Positions 1-6,369 of a stretch of 11,963 nt of DNA are shown here, in pieces. How positions within the stretch are numbered: position 1 is the stretch's first letter; each line of letters starts with the position of its first letter. Source of the DNA: CAZWDO01 sp964632485 [NCBI: uncultured bacterium] (GTDB taxonomy: Bacteria > JAGOEH01); contig CAZWDO010000014.1 in NCBI GenBank assembly GCA_964632485.1, forward strand, positions 1 to 11,963, in the 5' to 3' direction. A program made the position numbers and the translations under genes. Under the pieces are notes generated by a model. That model had not been told where the DNA came from. It did no database searches and saw only the letters and a list, made by a program, of their open reading frames with translations.

Positions 1-1
1 A

Positions 2-127
2 TGCAGGGCCGTCGAAGAAGCCTTCGAAAAAAGGCGGCGCTGGCTGAAGCGGCGAGTGGCGTGGCGGAAGGCGAGCAAGGGAACGGCTCGGGCGGGGGTG
101 TGGAAAAAATGGGCGGAGGGCGCATGA
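2..127 (+). CDS. C-terminal tail of an unidentified protein (5' partial)
   Basis: Reading frame 2 is open from the window edge to a TGA at 125-127 and encodes about 41 residues, starting CRAVEEAFEKRRRW and ending WKKWAEGA. The mix of Glu, Phe, Trp, Val and Lys looks more like a natural protein end than the Arg/Gly/Ala low-complexity reading of frame 1 over the same bases. The stop overlaps an ATG in frame 1 (ATGA, 124-127), a typical operon junction. Nothing is recognisable about function. The main doubt is that GC-rich, purine-rich DNA is open in several frames here. Confidence 0.35.
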   Translation, partial: CRAVEEAFEKRRRWLKRRVAWRKASKGTARAGVWKKWAEGA

Positions 128-501
128 GAAGTGATAGTGAAACGAGAAGGATGACCAAACGAAAGGACGGAAACGTTATGCGGAATCGAGATGAAGGCAT
201 GGACAAGAATCGAAGGAGCGCGGAACAGGCGGCGACGGACGCGGGAGCGTGGTCGGCGGCGGGTCGGGCGTGTGAGCTTGAGGCGGGGCCGGGGCTCCGC
301 GGGAATCGGGGATCGTTGAGTCGGCTGGCGCTGTTGGCGCTGCTGGCGGGGCTGGCGTGGCTGGGGACGCTGTCGGCGTCGGGAGATGATGCGAGGAGCG
401 ATCGCCGGGAGCGGCGTTCGGGGGAGCGGAACGCGGTGGCGGAGGCGACGAGCCGGGATCGAATGGGGGGCAGGTCTCGCCGGACGGCGCATGGCGGATG
501 A
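124..501 (+). CDS. Basic ORF with signal-peptide/TM segment, probably the split 5' end of the LRR gene
   Basis: This frame-1 ORF runs from ATG 124, which overlaps the upstream stop as ATGA, to TGA 499-501. It encodes about 125 residues. The first 60 or so are polar and basic. A hydrophobic stretch follows (SRLALLALLAGLAWLGTLSAS, roughly 319-381), then an Arg-rich tail. The hydrophobic stretch looks like a secretion signal or single membrane anchor; a TTG at 316 just ahead of it would give a classic signal peptide. G/C at third codon positions stays high in this frame up to about 465. After that, frame 3, the frame of the LRR protein, looks more coding-like. The likeliest reading is that this is the 5' part of the LRR gene, separated by a frameshift. 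A separate small membrane protein coupled to the LRR gene by the ATGA at 498-501 is the alternative. Confidence 0.45.
   Translation: MRSDSETRRMTKRKDGNVMRNRDEGMDKNRRSAEQAATDAGAWSAAGRACELEAGPGLRGNRGSLSRLALLALLAGLAWLGTLSASGDDARSDRRERRSGERNAVAEATSRDRMGGRSRRTAHGG
465..471 (+). other. G6 run / candidate -1 frameshift site
   Basis: The bases G GGG GGC, in the phase of the signal-peptide frame, fit the X XXY YYZ pattern of a -1 slippery heptamer. A one-base backward slip, or one G missing from the assembly, moves frame 1 into frame 3. The product would then continue as GGQVSPDGAWRMKADGG into the LRR protein. Frame 3 has no stop between 390 and the LRR ORF. No obvious stimulatory hairpin or pseudoknot was worked out, so programmed slippage, a real mutation and a homopolymer sequencing error all remain possible. 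Confidence 0.4.
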
Positions 502-2261
502 AGGCGGACGGGGGATTTTTCGGCGCGTTGGAGGAGGGACGCGAAGGGGAATGGGCGCGGGACGCTCTCGCGGAGATGGAGCGGGAGCGGGAGCTTGCTC
601 TCGCCCGCGAGCGGGCGCGGGAATGGCCGCGGGCCGAGATGCGCGGGCGGATGAGCGGGGAGAGCCGGGGGCAGTCCGGTGCGGAGGCGGCGATGGTCAT
701 GCGCGAGGGCGCATGGGCGCGGGAATCGGCGGTGGATGAGCGTTTGCGGGGGACGGCGTCGGACACGGCGATCGTGCATTTCGCCGATTCGATACTGGAA
801 GCTATAGTTCGAGGTTATCTCGGGATTCCCCAGGGGCCGATCACGGCGCGGGATATGGCAACACTGGTGGAATTGTGTATCGATTATGATGATATCCGGG
901 ATCTGAGCGGACTGGAATACGCGGTCAATCTGCGGGAATTGGATGCTAACAATAATCTCTTTACGGATTTGAGCCCGCTCGCGGGTCTCGCGAAGCTGGA
1001 GGAGCTGGACTTGGGCAACAATCCCCGGATCGAAGACATCAGCCCGCTGGGAGGCTTGGCCGCGTTGAAATTGTTAGGTTTATATTATTGCGAAATTGAT
1101 AGCGGCAAACATCCGGAAGCCATCGCCAATCTGTCGAACCTTGAGGTTCTATTTTTAGATAATAACCAATTAACGGAGGCGAGCTGGCTGGCGGGATTGA
1201 CGAAATTAAACAATCTTATATTGTCTGACAATCAGCTCGCGGATATCTCCCCGCTCGCCGGATTGGTCGCGTTGAATTGGCTCTATCTTGGCGGCAACAT
1301 CATCGAAGATGTGTCGGCCCTTTCCGCCCTGCTCGAGTTGGAAACCCTGTCGCTGTATGATAACGCCGTTCGGGATGTCGGCCCCCTCGGTTCGCTGGTC
1401 AATCTGAAATCGCTGTGGCTGAGCAAAAACGAGATCGGAGAGATCGGAGCCCTGGCGAACCTGTCGCAATTGGAGCTTCTCTGGCTGGAATTCAACCATA
1501 TCGAAGATGTTTCCCCCTTGAGCGCGAATGTTGGTCTGCGCGTGTTGCATCTGGATTACAACGAACGCATCGCCGACATTGCGAGTCTGTCCGCTTTAAC
1601 GAACCTGGAGGAGTTGCTGTTGAGCAGAAATCGGATTGAGGATATCGCGCCGTTGGCGGGTCTGACGAAGCTGACGACCTTGTCCGTGGGCGGGAACCTG
1701 CTTGACGATATCGCGCCGCTGGCGGGACTGACCCGTATGCGGCGTTTGGGTTTGTGGTTCAATTATCTCGGCGACGAGGATCTGCCGAATCTTTATGCAT
1801 TGGACAGCCTTCAGCCCAAGGGCGTTTATTCATCGGAAGGGGACTGCCTGCATTTGACGAGCTATATCGGGTACAGCGCGGCGGCGATAGACGCTCTGCG
1901 CGCGGAGTTGCCCAATATTCACTGGCCTGCTCAGATATGCTGGAACGAGCTGACGGGGATCGGGGAGGATGAGGCGGTCCGGCCGCGCGAGGGGATACTG
2001 GGAATTCGTCCGAATCCGTTCCGGGATCGGGTGTGTCTGGAAATCGGCGCTGACGGACGCGCCGAGGGGAGTCTGGAGATATACAATGTTCTGGGAGAGC
2101 GAGTGGCGCGGGTGGCGCGCGTGTCGCGTGTCGCGGGCGATCGGATCGTGGAGTGGGACGGGCGCGACGATTCGGGCCGTCCGGCGGGCGCGGGTGTGTA
2201 TATCGCGCGGCTGAGGCTGGGGGATCGCGTCTTCACCCGTCGCCTGACGCGCGTGCGCTGA
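498..2261 (+). CDS. Internalin-like leucine-rich-repeat surface protein with C-terminal sorting domain
   Basis: The 587-residue product has a charged, helix-prone N-terminus (residues 12-52), then an LRR cap-like segment around 90-134 containing PQGPITARDM. About 13 repeats of 21-26 residues follow (roughly 135-435), with the pattern DISPLAGLxxLxxLxLxxNxIE typical of SDS22/internalin-type LRRs. The last 89 residues (499-587) contain RPNPF, LEIYNVLGERV, WDGRDDSGR and AGVYIARL. These match the FlgD-like/Por-secretion C-terminal domains that direct export and surface attachment through type IX-like systems. The protein is probably secreted and binds protein or polysaccharide ligands. From ATG 498 there is no signal peptide and only a poor ribosome site, so the true start is probably upstream in another frame (124 or 316), joined by a shift near 465. 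The neighbouring secreted-protein gene begins 14 bases downstream. Confidence 0.85.
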   Translation: MKADGGFFGALEEGREGEWARDALAEMERERELALARERAREWPRAEMRGRMSGESRGQSGAEAAMVMREGAWARESAVDERLRGTASDTAIVHFADSILEAIVRGYLGIPQGPITARDMATLVELCIDYDDIRDLSGLEYAVNLRELDANNNLFTDLSPLAGLAKLEELDLGNNPRIEDISPLGGLAALKLLGLYYCEIDSGKHPEAIANLSNLEVLFLDNNQLTEASWLAGLTKLNNLILSDNQLADISPLAGLVALNWLYLGGNIIEDVSALSALLELETLSLYDNAVRDVGPLGSLVNLKSLWLSKNEIGEIGALANLSQLELLWLEFNHIEDVSPLSANVGLRVLHLDYNERIADIASLSALTNLEELLLSRNRIEDIAPLAGLTKLTTLSVGGNLLDDIAPLAGLTRMRRLGLWFNYLGDEDLPNLYALDSLQPKGVYSSEGDCLHLTSYIGYSAAAIDALRAELPNIHWPAQICWNELTGIGEDEAVRPREGILGIRPNPFRDRVCLEIGADGRAEGSLEIYNVLGERVARVARVSRVAGDRIVEWDGRDDSGRPAGAGVYIARLRLGDRVFTRRLTRVR

Positions 2262-2262
2262 A

Positions 2263-2272
2263 GGGGGGCGGA
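2263..2272 (+). promoter_or_regulatory. Strong ribosome binding site before the small secreted protein
   Basis: The purine-rich AAGGGGGGCGGAAG lies between the LRR stop and the ATG at 2275. It supports that start, and the short 13-base gap suggests co-translation with the LRR gene. Confidence 0.5.
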
Positions 2273-2274
2273 AG

Positions 2275-2730
2275 ATGCGACAATTTTATTGTGCCATTCT
2301 GCTGCTGACGATTGCGACATCTCCGCGGGCGCAGGATGTGACGCTGTACATGCACAATTTTACTAATGCAGCTTCTTTTTTTACCGAACTGACTACGCAG
2401 TTAGGAGTTGGCACTGTCACTACCATCCAATGCTCGTTCAACACAGGCTGGAGCAATAATCCCGGCGTTCAGTTCGATATCACCCCAGGCGCCGCTCCCG
2501 GCACTCCTTCAAGTAGTTTCAATGGCAATGGCAAATACCTTATTTTCAGTATCGAGAATACCGGCGCCACCGGCGTGCTGACGCCCTGCCATTTGGAAAA
2601 CCTCACCTTCCCGGGGGTCGCCGGTTGGCCGGTGGATGCCGGGTCCGGGGCCGGACTGTCGGCCAAGTCCGGAATGATCGAGGCGTGGCCAATGATTGAA
2701 GGGATTGGGGATTTATTCAGGCAGCATTAG
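2275..2730 (+). CDS. Small secreted protein of unknown function
   Basis: The 151-residue product has a clear signal peptide: MRQFYC followed by a short hydrophobic core, with a likely cleavage after SPRAQ at about residue 20. The mature part is Thr/Asn/Gly/Pro-rich with probable beta structure and two cysteines (IQCSF and TPCHL) that could form a disulfide. I do not recognise a family. It starts 14 bases after the LRR gene with a good ribosome site, so the two are likely co-transcribed. Its last 18 bases overlap, tail to tail, the end of the minus-strand PilZ-like gene. The ending lacks the sorting domain seen in its neighbour. Together with the fall in GC at this point, this raises the possibility that the gene is a truncated remnant of a longer surface protein. 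Confidence 0.6.
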   Translation: MRQFYCAILLLTIATSPRAQDVTLYMHNFTNAASFFTELTTQLGVGTVTTIQCSFNTGWSNNPGVQFDITPGAAPGTPSSSFNGNGKYLIFSIENTGATGVLTPCHLENLTFPGVAGWPVDAGSGAGLSAKSGMIEAWPMIEGIGDLFRQH

Positions 2731-3903
2731 CATGGCCGTCAGGGCTTTGAAAAGCTGTTCCTGGGTATATATTTTCATTTGGGTATAACTGAGCGCTCCC
2801 AGGTATTGGTATGTTTCTGCCAGTATCGGCGCGCGCGATGAATCCGTTGTATCGAACATCACGATGGTTTTGAATTTGAATGGCTTAAAAAATGAAAGCT
2901 GACTTACTACGATATTATAGTCAACGCAAATGAGAGAGGAATTTTGGAGGATCGTTATATCAAGTTTTTTTTCTGAATTCAAGTGTAGGGTTAAATTACG
3001 GATCCCTGCCAGCCTCTTGGATAGAACCTGTAGTATCGGGAGCTCGAAGATTGCGATTTCATCGCAAGCCGCCCGGGAGTCTTCGGAATCAATAAACTGG
3101 TTAGCGCCAAAATAAAATTGGATGCGTTCCTGTTGACGGGCTGCGTCTTCTTTTTCAAGACGGATCAATTCCTGCTCGACCTTGCGAATCTGCTGAATTA
3201 AAAAATCTTCTAAAAAGGTATCAAACCTAAAAATCTTCTGGTAATGCTCCAGTTTTTTCTTTGTTTCCGGCTGTGTTACTAACTCAAGGTTAACATCCAA
3301 TTGCGCTTTCAGGGGATCAATGATGACAACGTTGAAATACCCGCGTTTAACTTTCACTTTTGCCATGGGAAATACTACATTCAGATACGGGAAAAACGCT
3401 ATACTGATTTTAGAAAAATCCTGGTCCGGATAAAAAAAAGGAGAACGGGAAAAAATTCCGAATCCGCTATAAGCCGCGTCAATCACATATCCCTTTGGTT
3501 TCATAGTTCCTCCATCGGGAATAGAAACAATCAGCCGGCTTTGCAGGTTTTTATGGATTTTGTAAATGGCTCGAGCTTTAATATATTGCAATTTGCGGGG
3601 AATTTTACCGTAAAACCTTTTTTCACTTCGATTTAAATCGATCACACACTCAACTAAAAAACGGCGGTCCGCCAAAAAAAATTGGGCCGTTACAGGACCG
3701 GTTGAAAGTTCCTGTTCCGTATAAATTACCAAATGCCCTTTATATAGTTTCATCGGTAAAGTTGGAACTGGTTTTTCCGGAAAAATAATATTGAAGTACT
3801 TGTCGCGGAGCGCTGTTTCCACTGCTTGCGATTGGTTGATCAATTGCTCAAAAAGTACATTTATTGCAGTACTGTCCTCTAACGGAATCCAATGTTTTGC
3901 CAT
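2713..3903 (-). CDS. PilZ-like domain protein with C-terminal alpha/beta domain
   Basis: The product has 396 residues, with no signal peptide or membrane segment, so it is probably cytoplasmic. Residues about 50-205 resemble a YcgR-type arrangement: a beta-rich first part, then a PilZ-like barrel. The c-di-GMP motif RxxxR appears as RAIYK (111-115), and the D/NxSxxG motif appears as DAAYSGFG (142-149), so both are degenerate. A charged helical linker spans about 215-262. The C-terminal 110 residues look like a Rossmann or receiver-like fold (FKTIVMFDTTD, then a helix and LGALSYTQMKIYTQEQLFKAL). In the YcgR family such proteins tie c-di-GMP to motility or surface behaviour; that role here is inferred, and ligand binding is uncertain. 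The ribosome site is weak. A good promoter lies upstream at 3969-3997. Confidence 0.7.
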   Translation of the reverse strand: MAKHWIPLEDSTAINVLFEQLINQSQAVETALRDKYFNIIFPEKPVPTLPMKLYKGHLVIYTEQELSTGPVTAQFFLADRRFLVECVIDLNRSEKRFYGKIPRKLQYIKARAIYKIHKNLQSRLIVSIPDGGTMKPKGYVIDAAYSGFGIFSRSPFFYPDQDFSKISIAFFPYLNVVFPMAKVKVKRGYFNVVIIDPLKAQLDVNLELVTQPETKKKLEHYQKIFRFDTFLEDFLIQQIRKVEQELIRLEKEDAARQQERIQFYFGANQFIDSEDSRAACDEIAIFELPILQVLSKRLAGIRNLTLHLNSEKKLDITILQNSSLICVDYNIVVSQLSFFKPFKFKTIVMFDTTDSSRAPILAETYQYLGALSYTQMKIYTQEQLFKALTAMLMLPE

Positions 3904-3968
3904 TGTAGTCTGTTCAATCTTTCTTTATCGGTTCATTGATTATAACGGTATCGGGCTTTTTCTACTTT

Positions 3969-3997
3969 ATAATACGAAGAAAAAAAAAATAAGTCAA
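3969..3997 (-). promoter_or_regulatory. Sigma70-type promoter for the PilZ-like gene
   Basis: On the minus strand TTGACT (3992-3997) is followed by exactly 17 bases and TATTAT (3969-3974). Transcription would begin near 3962, about 60 bases before the ATG at 3903. The spacer contains a long T-run, which could favour DNA curvature. Confidence 0.6.
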
Positions 3998-4057
3998 GAA
4001 ATAATTTTTTCTTTTTTTAGGAATGTCTTTAAATCCGGTGATACTGTTAAAAACAAC

Positions 4058-4086
4058 TTGACATATTGCAGTTTGCCGATTATATT
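4058..4086 (+). promoter_or_regulatory. Sigma70-type promoter for the outer-membrane protein/DUF362 operon
   Basis: TTGACA (4058-4063), a 17-base spacer and TATATT (4081-4086) form a near-consensus promoter. The predicted start near 4093 leaves a leader of about 140 bases before the ribosome site at 4221-4226. Confidence 0.65.
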
Positions 4087-4232
4087 TTATTAAGAAGCTA
4101 TCGGGGTTTTAAAACATTGGGAAACACTTGTGAATGAACTCGGGGCTATCAGTAACTTTCATATCCTTAATCGGGATTTTGACTGAATGATGTATGGATT
4201 TGATAATTATAAAACGAAAAGGAAGGTCCATT

Positions 4233-5198
4233 ATGTCGCGTTTTTTTTTCATCATATCTATGCTGGGTTTTTCACTTCTTCCCGCGCTGGCGGCTGGAGA
4301 GGAATCTCTCTTATTAGTTCCCTTTCAATCAATTGGAGTGGATTCTATTCCGTTACAAACAGCGTATCGTTTGCTGGAACAAGAATTGGATAATGCCCGG
4401 CATTGGCGAGTGGTGGTTCCTGATGCTGATTCCGTGGAAAGGATGAGTGTCGCGCGTAACGCTCTGATCCGGTTGGGGCGTGATTGGCAGTGCGATAAGG
4501 TAGTCAGTGTGCAATTCAACCGCTTGGAAGAAAAAATTATTGTTTCTTATCGCTATTTGGATGTCCGGACCGATTCAATTATCCTCGCGGATCAAGCTAT
4601 TGCATTGAATGCCGATGATTTTGACGTGATTATGCATCGGATTGCTCAGAGTATCATTGTCAGGAAACAATTTAGCCGAAGCGCCGAACTAGGTTCTATC
4701 ACTGAAGGTGAGACCCGGGAGATACGAACTCGCCAGGCTTTACTCTATGGAGGTGTTGATTTTGGCTATCTTTATCCTCAATCAGGATTTGATGGTGATA
4801 TGAGCCGGAGTTTTTCCCTGGATTTTATCAGTACGTATGAAAACCATGGACATTTAATCTATGGATTGCTGGGAATACGTAAGGGTTTTATCATGAATTT
4901 AGGTTATACCTATATGTTGGCAGGTGGTAAGGATTTTTCGCCTTATCTGGGAGGTGGCGTCGGTTTCCATTGGATCGGTCACAATTCATGGGACGATACT
5001 AAGCAGGAAGAGATTACCGGACGAGGGGATGGTTTTGAAATTATGGCCAAAACCGGGATGATGTTGTTTCGGACTTATAATTTCAGAGTGTTGATCAATC
5101 TTGATTTAGCTTATACAATGAACGATTTTGATGATCAAAGTATTGTATTAACGATTGGATTGCTTCATGCCGGTACACGGTTTCTGGGAATTTTTTAA
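4233..5198 (+). CDS. Outer-membrane-type protein with periplasmic N-domain and beta-rich C-terminal half
   Basis: I start the gene at ATG 4233. It has GGAAGG six bases upstream and gives a clean signal peptide (MSRFFFIISM..., cleavage near ALAAG, residue 21-22). The product has 321 residues. The in-frame ATG at 4194 would bury the signal behind basic residues. Residues about 25-150 form an alpha/beta region opening LLLVPFQSIGVDS, reminiscent of CsgG/FlgO-like periplasmic domains that sum up surface-exposed systems. From about 165 on, aromatic and Gly-rich alternating strands (YLYPQSGF, GYTYMLAGG, YLGGGVGFHW, VLINLDLAYT) suggest an eight-strand-type outer-membrane barrel. The final residue is Phe, as is usual for barrels. 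Function is unknown. The DUF362 gene follows after 20 bases, so the two are likely co-transcribed. Confidence 0.7.
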   Translation: MSRFFFIISMLGFSLLPALAAGEESLLLVPFQSIGVDSIPLQTAYRLLEQELDNARHWRVVVPDADSVERMSVARNALIRLGRDWQCDKVVSVQFNRLEEKIIVSYRYLDVRTDSIILADQAIALNADDFDVIMHRIAQSIIVRKQFSRSAELGSITEGETREIRTRQALLYGGVDFGYLYPQSGFDGDMSRSFSLDFISTYENHGHLIYGLLGIRKGFIMNLGYTYMLAGGKDFSPYLGGGVGFHWIGHNSWDDTKQEEITGRGDGFEIMAKTGMMLFRTYNFRVLINLDLAYTMNDFDDQSIVLTIGLLHAGTRFLGIF

Positions 5199-5218
5199 CA
5201 TATTTCAGGAGATAGATT

Positions 5219-6328
5219 ATGAATAAAAGTATCGTTTTTTTTACGGATTTACGCACGAAACCGGGATTAAATCTATTAGATAAATTGAGAGTATTAATTC
5301 ATAAACTTGATTTTAAAAAAATGGAATGGAAAAACCGATTTGTCGCAGTCAAGATACATTTTGGCGAACCGGGCAATCTGGCATATATCCGTCCGAATTA
5401 CGCGGCGTTGGTGGTGGAGGAGATTGCCAAATTGGGTGGAAAACCCTTTTTGACCGATGCCAATACCCTTTATCTGGGTCAACGCGCCAATGCTGTTGAT
5501 CATTTGCAGGCGGCTATGCGGAACGGTTTTAATCCGATGACATTGAATTGCCAGGTATTGATTGCCGATGGGCTCAAGGGTACAGATTATCGGGAAATTC
5601 TGTTGGATTTAAAACATTGCAAGACAGCCAAGATCGGTTCCGTTATTGCGGATGCTGATATTATTTTTTCCCTGAATCATTTTAAAGGGCATGAATTAAC
5701 CGGATTCGGGGGCGCACTGAAGAATTTGGGTATGGGTAGCGCCGCTCGCGGGGGAAAACTCGAAATGCATTCCACTTCTCAACCCCGGGTCAGCCCTAAA
5801 AAGTGCGTTGGCTGTGGCATTTGTGTCCGCAATTGTTCCCAATCCGCCCTGTCGCTGAATGCATCGAAAAAAGCCCAAATTGATTATAATCGCTGCATCG
5901 GTTGTGGCCAGTGTATTGCGATGTGTCAATACGGGGCAATGCAGGTTGTCTGGAATTCCCAGGCTGATGTGGCAGGTGAAAAAATTGCGGAATATGCCTT
6001 TGCGGTTGTTAAAGATAAACCCCATTTTCATGTCAATTTTATTATGAACGTGTCTCCAAATTGCGATTGCTGGAGTAATAACGATATGGCTGTCATTCCC
6101 GATATCGGTATCGCCGCCTCTGGCGATCCCGTAGCGCTCGATATGGCCTGTGTTGACTTAGTCAACCAGGCCACTTTGAATTCTGGTTCAGTGCTCGATC
6201 GTTCCGATTTCGATATGCAAAAAGATAAATTTTGCCAAATCCATCCTCAAACTAATTGGCGAGCGAGTATTGACCATGCGGCTACTATCGGACTCGGCAA
6301 TCCCGAATATGAATTGATCAGGATTTAA
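5219..6328 (+). CDS. DUF362 protein with two [4Fe-4S] ferredoxin clusters
   Basis: The product has 369 residues, with AGGAG eight bases ahead of the ATG. An N-terminal DUF362 domain (about 1-190) includes VAVKIHFGEPGN, a TDANTLY segment, and FSLNHFKGHELTGFGGALKNLGMG. Next come two ferredoxin motifs, CVGCGICVRNC and CIGCGQCIAMC (about 197-240), each followed by a distal cysteine or proline pattern typical of bacterial 2[4Fe-4S] domains. The domain then resumes with conserved PNCDCW and a GDPVALDMAC segment. The family is widespread in anaerobes and is presumed to be a cytoplasmic iron-sulfur redox protein or maturation factor, but no reaction is established. It has no signal peptide. Its only close partner is the outer-membrane-type gene 20 bases upstream, an unexplained pairing. 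It ends 41 bases before the convergent typA gene. Confidence 0.9.
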   Translation: MNKSIVFFTDLRTKPGLNLLDKLRVLIHKLDFKKMEWKNRFVAVKIHFGEPGNLAYIRPNYAALVVEEIAKLGGKPFLTDANTLYLGQRANAVDHLQAAMRNGFNPMTLNCQVLIADGLKGTDYREILLDLKHCKTAKIGSVIADADIIFSLNHFKGHELTGFGGALKNLGMGSAARGGKLEMHSTSQPRVSPKKCVGCGICVRNCSQSALSLNASKKAQIDYNRCIGCGQCIAMCQYGAMQVVWNSQADVAGEKIAEYAFAVVKDKPHFHVNFIMNVSPNCDCWSNNDMAVIPDIGIAASGDPVALDMACVDLVNQATLNSGSVLDRSDFDMQKDKFCQIHPQTNWRASIDHAATIGLGNPEYELIRI

Positions 6329-6369
6329 AACGTTCGTCCATAAACGGTTTTTATGTAGAGTTTACAGGA

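Larger units (their letters stand above)
3950..4180 (+). repeat. Three ATCGGGNTTTT direct repeats
   Basis: Copies lie at 3950-3960 (N=C), 4100-4110 (N=G) and 4170-4180 (N=A). Ten of eleven bases are identical in all three. The first sits at the predicted start of the minus-strand PilZ-like transcript, and the second just after the predicted start of the plus-strand operon. They could be binding sites of a regulator shared by both transcripts. Confidence 0.4.
3904..4232. other. Divergent AT-rich spacer between the PilZ-like gene and the outer-membrane operon
   Basis: This 329-base spacer contains no convincing gene. It is strongly AT-rich, especially 3961-4020, where only about 10 of 60 bases are G or C. 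It carries promoter-like elements on both strands, three ATCGGGNTTTT repeats and a leader of about 140 bases before the ATG at 4233. An ATG in frame at 4194 would extend the downstream protein by 13 residues but lacks a ribosome site. Confidence 0.6.

Noticed and set aside
1-126. Frame-1 reading from the ATG at position 1
   Set aside because: It gives Arg/Gly/Ala low-complexity sequence, while frame 2 over the same bases looks like a genuine protein end finishing in an ATGA overlap. The ATG at base 1 is merely where the window begins.
386-739. Frame-2 ORF rich in Arg and Gly
   Set aside because: Shadow of the other two frames in purine-rich DNA; composition is not protein-like.
176-766. Minus-strand ORF of 196 residues, rich in Pro, Ser, Arg and Ala
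   Set aside because: Low-complexity shadow of GC-rich plus-strand coding sequence; no domain, no ribosome site, and it overlaps the better-supported LRR gene.
1640-1735. Near-identical DNA repeats (GATATCGCGCCG) near 1640 and 1708
   Set aside because: They encode consecutive leucine-rich repeats (DIAPLAGLT) and need no separate explanation.
4194-4232. Upstream ATG extending the outer-membrane protein by 13 residues
   Set aside because: No ribosome site; it would place basic residues ahead of an otherwise clean signal peptide that starts at a well-placed ATG at 4233.
5696-6031. Minus-strand ORF within the DUF362 gene
   Set aside because: Antisense shadow of clear ferredoxin-domain coding sequence.
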